Source: Deltaproteobacteria bacterium (GTDB taxonomy: Bacteria; Myxococcota_A; Polyangia; Haliangiales; Haliangiaceae). Taken from it: a stretch of DNA of 56,952 nt. The notes beneath the pieces are model-generated. The model had not been told where the DNA came from. It did not search any database and was given only the letters and a program-made list of their open reading frames with translations. Positions within the stretch are counted from its first letter, which is position 1. Every line of letters begins with the position of its first letter. Both the position numbers and the translations under genes were made by a program. The stretch spans positions 1-56,952 of the forward strand of contig JAKQOD010000060.1 in NCBI GenBank assembly GCA_029565465.1. The letters run 5' to 3'. Below are positions 1-9,100 of the stretch, piece after piece.

Positions 1-1274
1 AGCGGCACCGTGCCGGTGGTCCACAGCGCTTTCATGGCGCTGGCCGGGCCCATGCGCTTGTTGCCGAGACAGTCGGTGAAGCCAACAAACGTGGTCAGCG
101 CAGCCGGCGCAGCCGGGTCGTCAAAGACGCGATACGCCCAATCGCCCGCGAACAACATGATGCCAATGTGTTTGGCTTGGAAGTGGTTGGCAAACGCGCG
201 CACGATGTCCGGCGAGGTGACGGCTGGGCCAGGCGGTTTGCCGTCGTAACAATTGCCAGCGTCGGCATTGAGGCTAATGCCGGAAAAGAACGCGGTTGCT
301 GCACAGGCATGAGTATCGCACCACCCATCTAGCCAATAGTCGATATCCGCGGTGGTTGTGTAGCTGAGCTTAGGGGCGCCGTTGCCGTCATTGCTGCGTT
401 GGGTTGGGTCGGTCGGAAACGGGTGGATGTCGTACGCCAGTTGATTCAGTGGATCGACGGGCACGTTGGCGTCGGTATTTTTCCGCCACACCCGTGACGT
501 CGAAATGCCATCAAGCATGATGACATTTGTGGCTCCGGTCGCACGAATGCTGTCCACCAGCAACGTGAAGCCGGTGCGCCATACCTGCCACGGTGACTGA
601 TCTTCGTCGATAGTGGCCGCGCCACCAAAGCCTGGTTCATTGAAAGCATTTAGAATAACCGCTGGATCGTCACCGAACACCGGCGCCAAAACACGCCATG
701 CGCGCGCGGTCTGTTCGCCTGGCCGAGGTTCCGCATCGGGGTCGCCAGCAACGTCGCCGGTTTGCATGGTCATGATCACGTTCATGCCATTGGCTTCCAC
801 CAACGCGACCGCGGTTTTGATCTCTTCGAGATAGGCGGCTTTGCCAGCAGCATCGATCGCGCCGCCGAGGAAATTGGTTGGATCAATCGCCGCCATGCTG
901 ACATTGAAGCGAATCGTATTTGCCCCCATCGCACGCAACGCGGTTAACAAGGGCTGGCCCCAGGCCATCCGCGCTTTGGCGTATGCGCCTTTGAGCAGCG
1001 GTTGTGGCGCAACAAAACCAGTGATAACTGCGCCATTCGGTATCCAAGGCCGACCATCGCGCTCGAAGCGCCCGCCAACGACGCGGATGGCACATCGGCC
1101 GCCCCCGCAGGTTGGATCCGCAGCGTCAGGCGTGCCGCTGTCAAGCGTAGCGGCCGCATCACTGGTGCTGGCATCTGGCGTCGGGACGGCCGTGTTGCCA
1201 CCGCAGCCAACCGCGATCGCCACGCAGCTCAGCGTGAACGCGACTGCTGCATAATGGTTAGTACGAGCCGCCAC
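1..1274 (-). CDS. GH5-like cellulase lipoprotein, cut by the left edge
   Basis: Probable secreted beta-glycanase of glycoside hydrolase family 5 (clan A TIM barrel), anchored as a lipoprotein. The C-terminus lies outside the window. Reading from a GTG at 1274, a hydrophobic signal ends in an AVGC lipobox (Cys about residue 24) and is followed by an Asp/Ala/Thr-rich linker (about 30-55). The catalytic domain shows ANTIRFN (the conserved Arg near strand 2) and ILNAFNEPG near residue 212, where the Glu of NEP is the expected acid/base residue. The nucleophile Glu is not visible because of truncation. An in-frame ATG at 1325 would add 17 residues with acidic character ahead of the signal, so I prefer GTG. 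The family is inferred from the NEP context and barrel order; substrate is unknown. Confidence 0.75.
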   Translation of the reverse strand, partial: MAARTNHYAAVAFTLSCVAIAVGCGGNTAVPTPDASTSDAAATLDSGTPDAADPTCGGGRCAIRVVGGRFERDGRPWIPNGAVITGFVAPQPLLKGAYAKARMAWGQPLLTALRAMGANTIRFNVSMAAIDPTNFLGGAIDAAGKAAYLEEIKTAVALVEANGMNVIMTMQTGDVAGDPDAEPRPGEQTARAWRVLAPVFGDDPAVILNAFNEPGFGGAATIDEDQSPWQVWRTGFTLLVDSIRATGATNVIMLDGISTSRVWRKNTDANVPVDPLNQLAYDIHPFPTDPTQRSNDGNGAPKLSYTTTADIDYWLDGWCDTHACAATAFFSGISLNADAGNCYDGKPPGPAVTSPDIVRAFANHFQAKHIGIMLFAGDWAYRVFDDPAAPAALTTFVGFTDCLGNKRMGPASAMKALWTTGTVP

Positions 1275-1364
1275 GTCGGCGGCCGACGTATGGCGACATG
1301 CGGCATTGATTGAGTCTGCATCCATGGGCTTCGCAGACTCTTGCCTCGACGAAAAAGTTAAACG

Positions 1365-3518
1365 CTATTTCGGATCAGCCAAGCCACTTGCCGCAGGTAC
1401 CGCGCCGAGCATGGCTTTGACATTCGGATGGTCGGGCCATGGCAACCCAAACGTGTGGGTTTTTTTGAATGCGTCGGGGCGAACGCGAATGTCCCACTTC
1501 GATTCTTTGGGAATGCGAATGTCGATCATGCCGGTGCCTTCGACCAGCGGGGTGGCGCCTTTGGCTGTCGACATTGGGTCCGCGACGATCATGCCGTTGG
1601 CAACGTTGAAACGCAGTTCGCGAATCGCTTTGCCTTGGTTGCGCAACTGGCATTGCCAAGCGCCCGGATAGTCGACCAGCCAGGTTACGTATTGAGCGCT
1701 GTCTTGGTTGAAGCGGCGGTTGGTTTCTTTGGCGCCCCATTCAATTTCTGGCTGCACCCGCAGGTGGCGCCACGCGTAGACCACGTCGGCGGCGCCTTGC
1801 TTGCGTTGCACGTATTTGAGTTCAAGCCGCCCTTCGCCTGGCGCGACCTTAATATCGTTAAGCTTCTTGCCGTCGACGGTGCAGCGCAGCTTTAGGTCCA
1901 TTGGCTCGTCGGTGTGCGCCGTCCAAAAGCTAAAGATTGGTTGCGGCTCTGAATACTCACTGTGATGTACGTACGCGGCGCCGAGCAGATCATCGCCCAT
2001 GACGCCAAAGAGTGGATCACCAAAGCTGGTGAACTTGGCGACGTTGAGCTTGTACGTGCGCAACAGATATTCGTTGCCGTCTTGATCGTCATGGACGATC
2101 AACAATGCATCGACCGCACCTTTGGCGGTGAGTGGCTCTTCGGTTTGGCAATCAACTTCGGTCAACCCTGCAATCGATTTTGGATAGCCCAACGAAGAAT
2201 GAATCGAGCGGGTATCTGCGATGCACGGCGCCGTCGCAAATTGTTTGCCGCCTTGCTTCAGATCAACGCGGTATTTGAGGCCGAACGCATTGCCAGCAGC
2301 GACGGTATGGACCCGAATGCGATAGCCTTTGCTGCCTTGCGCTGACGCATGCACTTCGGTGCTCGATTCGTCGACGAAACGCGCTGGTGAGTGGTCCATG
2401 CCCGAAAGCATTTTGCCACTGCCTTTGGCTACTGCTACTGGTGCTGGTTTGTCATTTTCATACGCTGGCGGGAACGCTGCGTGAATCGCCGCAACGCTTG
2501 GATGGGTTGGCCACGGCAAACCGAAGCCACGGCTCTTTTTGAGTTGATCAGGTTTGATGCGTTGGTCGAAGCCAGCGCCCGCCGGAATGCGAATATCGAT
2601 CAGCGCAACGTTTGGTGCCAGCGGCGCGGCGTCCTTCGCCGTTTGCATTGGATGCGACTCGATCATGCCTTGGTTGTTCACCGTGAACAACAAGCGTCGG
2701 ATCGCCACCCCGTTTTGTCGGATTTCACAATCCCAAGCACCGGGATTATCGATGAGCCAAAACGCTTTGTCCGCATCACCGGTTTTGGCGCCCCAGTGCA
2801 ACGACTTTGGGATGAAGCCCGACGCCTGCCAGTGCCACGTTTTGTGCGCGCCTTTTACCAGCATGTCAGCTTCGAGGTTGCCGCCCTCTACAAAGTGCGA
2901 ACTCGAAAGACTACCGACAAAATCGGGCAGCTTGGTGCCGTTGACCGAACAGCGGAACGTGGTGTCTACGCCAGGCGCAGCATTCGCGATCCAAAAGCGG
3001 AAGCGCGGGATCGCTGACCAAGTGCCCGCATTTGGGTGCTCAACGTAGGCAGCACCCAACATGTCGTCGGCCGCCAATTGCCACGTGTCTTTGGTCCACT
3101 TGGTGGGATTCACTTTGTAGGTGCGAACCAAATATTCTTTGTCATCTGCATCGTCTTCATAGATGAGCAACGCTTGCACTTCACCTACAGCTTGGAGTGC
3201 GGTGCCGTTGGAGGCGCAAACGTAACCATAGCGCCCTGCTTGGATCGCCTTGGATTCGCATTGCGCGGACGCTAGCACTTTGCCTTTTTGGGTCCAGTCC
3301 AGGCGCAAGCGACTGCCCGAAGCGAACCCGCTAACTTCAGCGGCCACCCGAAACCAGTAGCCGTCCTCGCCACGATTGATCAGCTCAACCGACGTCGTCG
3401 ATTCATCAACAAACAAGGGTGGATTATGAGTAGTGCCTGTAGGCAGTGCATTGCCTGCGTGGGCAATTGCGGCTGTCCCAACCAGTGTGCCAACCGAAGC
3501 CAAGATCAAAGTTTTCAT
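1365..3518 (-). CDS. Secreted protein with two tandem homologous halves
   Basis: Function not recognised. The chosen start (ATG at 3518) gives a clean Sec signal, MKTLILASVGTLVG..., cleaved near AHA-GN; a longer frame to 3590 would put 24 non-signal residues in front. The mature protein of about 690 residues is an internal duplication. Each half begins with a FVDES[TS]T segment followed by G-Y-x-[FI]-R-V, contains a DD-x-L-G-A-A-Y-V motif, a W-L-[IV]-D-[NY]-P-G-A-W segment with a nearby Cys, and ends with a FGLPWP-x-HP motif (second half FGLPWPDHP). The same Trp and Cys positions recur, so both halves probably share a beta-rich fold. It is likely periplasmic or extracellular. No enzyme motif seen. 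It lies 39 bases upstream of the left-edge glycosidase in the same direction. Confidence 0.85.
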   Translation of the reverse strand: MKTLILASVGTLVGTAAIAHAGNALPTGTTHNPPLFVDESTTSVELINRGEDGYWFRVAAEVSGFASGSRLRLDWTQKGKVLASAQCESKAIQAGRYGYVCASNGTALQAVGEVQALLIYEDDADDKEYLVRTYKVNPTKWTKDTWQLAADDMLGAAYVEHPNAGTWSAIPRFRFWIANAAPGVDTTFRCSVNGTKLPDFVGSLSSSHFVEGGNLEADMLVKGAHKTWHWQASGFIPKSLHWGAKTGDADKAFWLIDNPGAWDCEIRQNGVAIRRLLFTVNNQGMIESHPMQTAKDAAPLAPNVALIDIRIPAGAGFDQRIKPDQLKKSRGFGLPWPTHPSVAAIHAAFPPAYENDKPAPVAVAKGSGKMLSGMDHSPARFVDESSTEVHASAQGSKGYRIRVHTVAAGNAFGLKYRVDLKQGGKQFATAPCIADTRSIHSSLGYPKSIAGLTEVDCQTEEPLTAKGAVDALLIVHDDQDGNEYLLRTYKLNVAKFTSFGDPLFGVMGDDLLGAAYVHHSEYSEPQPIFSFWTAHTDEPMDLKLRCTVDGKKLNDIKVAPGEGRLELKYVQRKQGAADVVYAWRHLRVQPEIEWGAKETNRRFNQDSAQYVTWLVDYPGAWQCQLRNQGKAIRELRFNVANGMIVADPMSTAKGATPLVEGTGMIDIRIPKESKWDIRVRPDAFKKTHTFGLPWPDHPNVKAMLGAVPAASGLADPK

Positions 3519-3702
3519 TTGCATGTCTCGTAGATTTTGCATTTTGACGCATGCAAATCCCCCCCGCATTGGGAACATCCACACCGCCACTGCGCTCTAT
3601 CGATACAGCACGACGAGCAAACGCGAAATACTGCGACGATGCGAAGTGTTGCGAGGATACGTTTGTTGCGTCAGCAAAACTCGCAGCTGTGCTGAAATAC
3701 TG

Positions 3703-3729
3703 GAAAATTACAGTGGGGCTGTAATTTTC
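3703..3729 (-). terminator. Intrinsic terminator (perfect 11-bp stem)
   Basis: Arms 3703-3713 and 3719-3729 are perfect reverse complements (GAAAATTACAG / CTGTAATTTTC) around a 5-base loop. The A/T runs at the ends of the stem give a U-tract in either direction. It starts 14 bases after the stop codon of the minus-strand gene ending at 3743, so it most likely terminates that gene and shields the next one. Confidence 0.8.
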
Positions 3730-3742
3730 GTGCTTGCTTGCG

Positions 3743-4714
3743 CTACTTCGCGAGCAATGGCTTAAGCGAATCGAGGAAGTCGATGTCGTCTGTGAGGCCT
3801 TTGCGTGCTTCGGTCAACGCTTCAGCCTTGAGCGCGGTGTCAACGGGATGGTCCAATAAGGAAAGTGCTTCGGAGCGTTTGGCTTTGCGTACCGCCATCG
3901 GTTGCATGTAATCGCCGTTGACTTGCAGCGTAACCGTTTTGCCAGTGGCGTCAAACTTTGCGCCGGTTGGATTAGCGATCAGAAACTCAGCGCTGTTGCG
4001 GGTGATGAATTGCTTGTTGTGGGTGGTCAAGAGCAGGGCTGGTGCAGCACGAAACGTTTCATACCCCATCATGCGGTATCCGGTATCCTGCAGGGTCTCG
4101 GTGAGCTTCGCTAACGGGACGGTACTCAACAACATGGCGGGTTCGGCGTCTTTGGCTTCAAGCCAGTACGCGGTGTAGCTCGGTGCTGCCGGCAAGGCGC
4201 GGCCACGCGTTGCAATCGCTGCAGCTTGCACTGCGCGAGCAAAGCTACGCACGGCGGCCTTGGTTGGCCGTTTCGCAATCACAAATGCTACTTCGGTGTG
4301 GATGGACTGGCCTGGGTAAACGTCGAGGTCGACAGTTAGCAAATACGGCCCGCTCGCGTCGGTATAGCCTGGCCGCAAAATCCCTTCCGCTGATAGGTGG
4401 CTGAGCCCATCGCGGTCAAAACTTCTGGAGACGAAGCTAACTTGCTTGCTGAACGTAGGCACAACCGCTTCAATGGCATCGAGCACTTTGGCAGCGATCG
4501 GCTGATTGGCTTTTTCCCACGCGAGAACTTGTTGGTTGTATGCAGCTTCGTCGCCAGGCATTGGTTGTTTGCGCGAGGTTGCAAAGTGCAGTTTGACTTG
4601 GTCGTGTTCAATGGTGATCTCGCCGCCGCCGCTCGTAAAGCCCTCCTTGGCAAAGCTCGCCACGCCGACAATTGCAATAAGACCAGTGATTGTTAGCCGC
4701 TGAAGTCGCTGCAT
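3743..4714 (-). CDS. Secreted protein of unknown function
   Basis: Predicted 323-residue exported protein. Residues 1-22 form an N-terminal signal (basic MQRLQR, then a hydrophobic stretch ending near VASFAKEG). The rest is mixed alpha/beta with no motif I recognise: an EITIEHDQVKLHF strand early, a conserved-looking SFVSRSFDRDGLSHLS segment in the middle, and a charged helical C-terminus. There is no lipobox Cys, so it is probably free in the periplasm. It is a single-gene unit: the terminator at 3703-3729 follows it, and the next gene upstream (4793) is divergent. The 78-base divergent gap should hold promoters for both, but I could not identify them. Confidence 0.75.
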   Translation of the reverse strand: MQRLQRLTITGLIAIVGVASFAKEGFTSGGGEITIEHDQVKLHFATSRKQPMPGDEAAYNQQVLAWEKANQPIAAKVLDAIEAVVPTFSKQVSFVSRSFDRDGLSHLSAEGILRPGYTDASGPYLLTVDLDVYPGQSIHTEVAFVIAKRPTKAAVRSFARAVQAAAIATRGRALPAAPSYTAYWLEAKDAEPAMLLSTVPLAKLTETLQDTGYRMMGYETFRAAPALLLTTHNKQFITRNSAEFLIANPTGAKFDATGKTVTLQVNGDYMQPMAVRKAKRSEALSLLDHPVDTALKAEALTEARKGLTDDIDFLDSLKPLLAK

Positions 4715-4792
4715 GGGTTACATAAAATATAGCATCGCCCAACCGCCGGTGCCGCTCCAAAAACAAGGCAAGCGGTGTAACGTGGCGGCGCG

Positions 4793-5521
4793 ATGAAGAG
4801 TTGGCACATGGCGCTACCCGCAACGATTGCACTTGCGTGCAATCGCACCTTGCCGGAGTTCGACGACATTTACTCGATTGGCGCTGAGCATCGGGTATTG
4901 TGTGGCTATTCCGTCGACGACAAAAACAGCGTCAGCATTGATGCGCTCAACGCTGGCTTCGAACGCGCTCGCGCGCAACGCGAAACTGTGCATCTATATG
5001 CACATAAGCCTTCGGGCACAGTGCAGTCGAGCACGATCGAGTCGGTGGTAGCCGGAGCAAGTGACCGCGGCCTGGCGTATGTCACCTACCGAGAGCTCGC
5101 GATGGGCGCAGTACCAAACAAAGGAGCGCTGGCCTTGAGTTTTGATGACCACGCGGTAAGCGAGTGGCACGCGATGTTGCCCATGTTCGCCCAGTATCAT
5201 GCGCGGGTGACGTTCTTCGTTAGTGCCTTTCAGTTCGGCACCCCGCAGGACCGGGCTATGTTGCATGAGCTTGCTGCCGCTGGCCATGACATCGAATATC
5301 ACTCGACCAATCACTTCAATGCCGAACAGTACAGCGCGGCAAATGGCGTTGAGGGGTACGTTGCCAATGACATTGAGCCTGGCCTTGCCGCCATGCGCGC
5401 CGATGGTTTTGATCCGGTTGCGTTCGCGTATCCGTTTGGCGCACGAACCGAAATGACCGACGCCGCATTGTTGACCAAGTTTACGTTGCTGCGGGCTATT
5501 CACTATACGTGTCCACGATGA
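4793..5521 (+). CDS. Polysaccharide deacetylase-like lipoprotein (CE4), short C-terminus
   Basis: Carbohydrate esterase family 4 (NodB homology) member. These enzymes remove N- or O-acetyl groups from chitin, peptidoglycan or xylan using a metal held by Asp-His-His. Visible motifs: LSFDD near residue 117 (motif 1), GHDIEYHSTNHF near 163-174 (motif 2, zinc histidines in HSTNH), and FAYPFGARTEM near 215 (motif 3). The N-terminus has a short signal with an ALAC lipobox, so it is probably a lipoprotein. The protein ends soon after motif 3, and the late motif containing the catalytic-base histidine is not visible. It is therefore shorter than a full CE4 domain: either a variant or a truncated gene. 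The last 13 bases overlap the next gene. Confidence 0.72.
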   Translation: MKSWHMALPATIALACNRTLPEFDDIYSIGAEHRVLCGYSVDDKNSVSIDALNAGFERARAQRETVHLYAHKPSGTVQSSTIESVVAGASDRGLAYVTYRELAMGAVPNKGALALSFDDHAVSEWHAMLPMFAQYHARVTFFVSAFQFGTPQDRAMLHELAAAGHDIEYHSTNHFNAEQYSAANGVEGYVANDIEPGLAAMRADGFDPVAFAYPFGARTEMTDAALLTKFTLLRAIHYTCPR

Positions 5522-7506
5522 ACCGGCTTGTTGTCGTTGGGCTTTGTAGCGTCAGCGCCGTTGCGCATGGAGGTGCACTCGATGAGGTCGGTAGCGCAAG
5601 CGATGTCACGCTCAACAACGATGAGCTAAAACTACGGACACATGATGGGAGCACCGACTTGCTCCGCGATTTGCCAGGGTTGTTTATAAGCCAAACCGCC
5701 GGTGGCGCTGTCGCGGATCTGTTTACGTTGCGCGGCTTCGATGGCCGGGCTGCAACCGATCTGTCGGTCCTCGTCGACGGTGTACCGGTTACGATGCCAA
5801 GCCACCCCAGCGGCGATGGCACGGCTGATACCCATTTTCTCATCGCACCAACGGTGACTTCGCTAACGTTGCGCAAAGGGCCACAGCCGGCGCACGCGTT
5901 TGGCGTTGGCAACGCTGGCGAGTTGTCGATTCGCACGATGGATGTAGTGCCGGGCAACGGTGTCTACATTGCGGCGCGCTCGGGCTCCATGGCGAGCGAC
6001 TTTACCCAAGTGAAACAACGGCTCGTGCGGTTGATGCACCGTGCCGTCGCAATGACAAGTCCAACCCTGACCCATGGCGATGCAATCATCGCCGCGGAGG
6101 TTGGCATCACCGACGGATTTTCGGCCAATCCGCAACGGTTTCGGCGCAGCGTGCTGATGGCGAAGTGGCGGCATCCAACCGCCAGTGGCGACGTTCGTTT
6201 GGCTGCGAATCTCTACGCTGGGCGTTGGGCCGAGTCGGGTTTGGTGCCAGCTGCCGACATCGAGGCTGGTGCGTTGGGGCGTTTTGACAGCGTCGATCCA
6301 AGCCAAGGTGGGACCACAACCCGTGCCAGCGTTAGCGCAATGTTCGAAACGCCGAGCGATCGCTCCGAAGCGTGGCGGGTCGGCGCGTTTGCGGTTGCGT
6401 CGGATTGGCAACACTTTGAAAATCGGACGCTGTTTTTGCGCAATGCCGCCGAAGGTGATCAAAACCTGGTCATCGACAGCCGCCGCAGCTACGGCATGTA
6501 CGCCAACTATCGCCGCGCACTTAGTTGGCGCCGCACGTCGCAGCTCAACTTTGGGGTTGATATTCGTAACGACGATGGTTCGATTGAACGTTGGCGCACC
6601 GTGCGGCAACACAAAACAGCCGATTGTTTTGCCGAGGTTAATCCATGTCAAAGCACGGATCCAACCATCGTCACGATGGGCATCTTCGCGCGGCAACAGC
6701 TCGATCTGACGCCGGTGCTGCGCATCACTGCTGGCGTTAGACTCGACCAATACATTTGGAATATCGATGATCGCGACCCTGATTCATCGACGACGAATAG
6801 CGCGATCGACGGCAGCGCCTCGCGTGCGCGGTTGTCACCATCGCTGAGTGTACGCTTACGCCATGGGGCAACCACATGGCTGTTCAACGGCCAGCTTGGG
6901 GCGCGCACCACCGATGCTCACGCGGCAGTGCTTTCGGATTCGTATGCAGCAGTGGTCCGCGCGTTGACTGCCGACGCGGGTGTGCGCGTGCGGCCAAGCT
7001 CGCAGCTCGAAGCAGCCGCCACGCTTTGGTACACCAACGTCGAAGCGCAACAAGTGTGGGATAGTGCGTCGCAACGGGTGAATTTGGCGCCAGCGTCGAC
7101 CCGCGTTGGTGTTGATAGCTGGACGAAGTTTCGGCCCCGGGCATTGCGGGGCCTGCAATTCGACGCTGCGTTTTCGTTGAGCCCCACTGCCGCGTTGCAC
7201 ACGCCACGGTGGTTAGCGTCATCGGGGCTAGGCTTTGCGAACGCCAAAGCGATGGCCGCGCTGCGCGTGCGCAGTGTTGGCATGCACGGCGACGCTGGCT
7301 ATACGTTGCTAGCTGCGGTGCTCGGTCGTCGCTGGGGCCGCATCGATGCCGAGCTCACGGCCGAGAACCTCTTGAATCGTGCGTGGAACGAAGCCGATGT
7401 CACGGCTGCCTATCGGTCGACGCGTGCAGGTGATGCAATGACCGGCCGCATGATCACGCCAGGCGCGCCGCGCACGGTGATGGCAACCGTTGGCGTGCGG
7501 TTGTGA
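5509..7506 (+). CDS. TonB-dependent outer-membrane receptor
   Basis: TonB-dependent transporter: a 22-strand barrel with an N-terminal plug that imports siderophores, vitamins or glycans using proton-motive force. The plug is clear: LLRDLPGLFIS (about 50-60), FTLRGFDGRAATDLSVLVDG (about 72-92), then TLRKGPQPAHAFGVGNAG before the barrel. The last 50 residues contain the family signature AELTAENLLNR and end in a terminal aromatic-poor strand (VMATVGVRL). At about 665 residues it is a normal size without N-terminal signalling extension. The start is GTG at 5509, overlapping the deacetylase stop; an ATG at 5518 gives a cleaner signal peptide (MNRLVVVGLCSVSAVAHG) and is equally possible. The overlap implies translational coupling with the CE4 gene, hinting at a glycan ligand (inference). 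Confidence 0.9.
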   Translation: MSTMNRLVVVGLCSVSAVAHGGALDEVGSASDVTLNNDELKLRTHDGSTDLLRDLPGLFISQTAGGAVADLFTLRGFDGRAATDLSVLVDGVPVTMPSHPSGDGTADTHFLIAPTVTSLTLRKGPQPAHAFGVGNAGELSIRTMDVVPGNGVYIAARSGSMASDFTQVKQRLVRLMHRAVAMTSPTLTHGDAIIAAEVGITDGFSANPQRFRRSVLMAKWRHPTASGDVRLAANLYAGRWAESGLVPAADIEAGALGRFDSVDPSQGGTTTRASVSAMFETPSDRSEAWRVGAFAVASDWQHFENRTLFLRNAAEGDQNLVIDSRRSYGMYANYRRALSWRRTSQLNFGVDIRNDDGSIERWRTVRQHKTADCFAEVNPCQSTDPTIVTMGIFARQQLDLTPVLRITAGVRLDQYIWNIDDRDPDSSTTNSAIDGSASRARLSPSLSVRLRHGATTWLFNGQLGARTTDAHAAVLSDSYAAVVRALTADAGVRVRPSSQLEAAATLWYTNVEAQQVWDSASQRVNLAPASTRVGVDSWTKFRPRALRGLQFDAAFSLSPTAALHTPRWLASSGLGFANAKAMAALRVRSVGMHGDAGYTLLAAVLGRRWGRIDAELTAENLLNRAWNEADVTAAYRSTRAGDAMTGRMITPGAPRTVMATVGVRL

Positions 7507-7654
7507 AACGACGAATGTAAACGCGAGTTGGCGGCTTATACATGAGCGTCGGCGTTCTGGCGCTTGGTGCATATGATGAAGCCGTTTATGTGCGCTGCAG
7601 ATTCATCAAAGCGTTCATGCAGCAGTGGCCTACGCTTTGCAAACTTGCCGCGGA

Positions 7655-9055
7655 ATGAAAAATTCGAAGACTGCAAGCGCGATAGTGGCGACTGCGATCA
7701 CTCTGGCATTGTGCGAAGGCACGTCTGCACGTGCGAATGGCGTCGATAACCCTTTCGGGGGCGACGATGCGAGCTACGGCGGCGCGAGCTACGGCGGCGC
7801 GAGTTATGGCGGCGCGAGTTATGGTGGCGCGAGTTATGGCGGCGCGAGTTATGGCGGCGCGAGTTATGGCGGTTTCGTCGAGCCCGCGCTGCGCCTACCG
7901 GACAAACCGGTGCCTGTAATCAGCAGCTGGAAACTCAGTACCAGCGGCAACCGCGACACCGTTCGCGCAACCGTGGTGTTGGCGCAATCCGCAGGCGTTC
8001 AGGTGGTACGCCTCACAGGCCGAATTGGCGATGTTCAAACAACGGGGGAGCAAAGTGATGAGTTGTTTGCCGTCGACGAAACCGGGAAGCTCCATGCGAT
8101 GCACATGAAGTACAAGCATGTTACACGTAGCATTCAATTTGGCGAAGCGACGGCACTAGCCGGCGGCGAAGCGCTCGCCTTTGGTCGTGCACCTGCGACT
8201 TCTGGCGACCCTAGTTCCAACACCGATACCGCTGCGGTTGTACGCGTGCGGCGCAACGCTACACTTGCGTGGCATGCAGCGTTCACGGTGCAAGCGCCGG
8301 CTACATGCAACCCGAAGGTGTACATGTGCGGGTTTGCATTCGTCGAGGCCGCTGTTGCTACTGATGCACATGTGTTTGCATTAGTTGGCTACCAACGCGG
8401 CACGCTGCAGGCCGGCGCGCACACGGTCAGAGGAAAATACGCCTTCAATCGCGCGCTGATTCAACTAGACCTTGCTAGCGGCAAAGTACGCGCCGCCATT
8501 GAGCTCGGCAACGTATTTGAAAAGGTACTTGCCAGCAACGGCGTCGATGTCTGTACGCTGGGAATTCTGCAAGATGAAGCGACGACGCACCTGATGTGTT
8601 ATGGCGCGCAAAAGCTCAACGCCAAGCGTCCGGTGAAGCTGGCGGTGAAGCTGACGGGAATCGGAATGACAAAACGCCTATTGTTTGCAGGCAACAAGTT
8701 GGTGGTGGTGGCCGGAACCCCGACGGGGGGGCACCTGACGATGTTTGCGCCAACCGGCACCCTCGTCGGTCAAGCCGCGCTGGGTAGCAATGCACTGGTT
8801 GTTCCACTCAAGACAGGAGTGCTAAGTGTTGCGCCTAAAGGCAATGCACGTGGCCAAGACGCTATTGCTACGCAGTGGGATACTTTGCAGATGGCGTTCG
8901 ATGGTTCAGTCCGGCGCGGTGTTGAGCCGTCAGCGCCGTTTCTTGTCGAATCGGTGCGGCTCGATCGCACCGACGCTGGCATCACGATGTCGGGCGTGTT
9001 GCAAAGCGCAAAAGCTGCACCCGTGCTTGCCGTCGTTGCTTGGGACGCGCGTTAA
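7655..9055 (+). CDS. Secreted protein with SYGGA repeats, possible propeller
   Basis: Unknown function. Starting at the ATG at 7655 gives a signal peptide (MKNSKTASAIVATAITLAL...) cleaved near ARA-NG. Mature residues about 35-75 consist of seven SYGGA pentapeptides encoded by a 15-bp tandem repeat. The following 390 residues are beta-strand rich with repeated hydrophobic/Gly turns (for example LVVVAGTPTGG, VVPLKTGVLSVAPKG), which would fit a beta-propeller, but I see no diagnostic blade motif. Paired cysteines at CNPKVYMCG suggest a disulfide. It follows the TonB receptor by about 150 bases in the same direction and may be co-transcribed. Confidence 0.8.
   Translation: MKNSKTASAIVATAITLALCEGTSARANGVDNPFGGDDASYGGASYGGASYGGASYGGASYGGASYGGASYGGFVEPALRLPDKPVPVISSWKLSTSGNRDTVRATVVLAQSAGVQVVRLTGRIGDVQTTGEQSDELFAVDETGKLHAMHMKYKHVTRSIQFGEATALAGGEALAFGRAPATSGDPSSNTDTAAVVRVRRNATLAWHAAFTVQAPATCNPKVYMCGFAFVEAAVATDAHVFALVGYQRGTLQAGAHTVRGKYAFNRALIQLDLASGKVRAAIELGNVFEKVLASNGVDVCTLGILQDEATTHLMCYGAQKLNAKRPVKLAVKLTGIGMTKRLLFAGNKLVVVAGTPTGGHLTMFAPTGTLVGQAALGSNALVVPLKTGVLSVAPKGNARGQDAIATQWDTLQMAFDGSVRRGVEPSAPFLVESVRLDRTDAGITMSGVLQSAKAAPVLAVVAWDAR
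7769..7873 (+). repeat. 15-bp coding tandem repeat, 7 copies (SYGGA)
   Basis: Seven exact-period copies of a GCGAGTTATGGCGGC-like unit. Copies 1-2 use AGC-TAC, later copies AGT-TAT, and one copy has GGT for GGC. Near-identity at synonymous positions suggests recent slippage expansion, so copy number probably varies between strains. Confidence 0.95.
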
Positions 9056-9100
9056 TGCGTGCGCTTGCGGTGCGGTGGTGAAACCCGTTACGATGGGCTT

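Noticed and set aside
5863..6750. 295-residue minus-strand frame
   Set aside because: Antisense of the TonB receptor barrel; high Arg/His and no motif.
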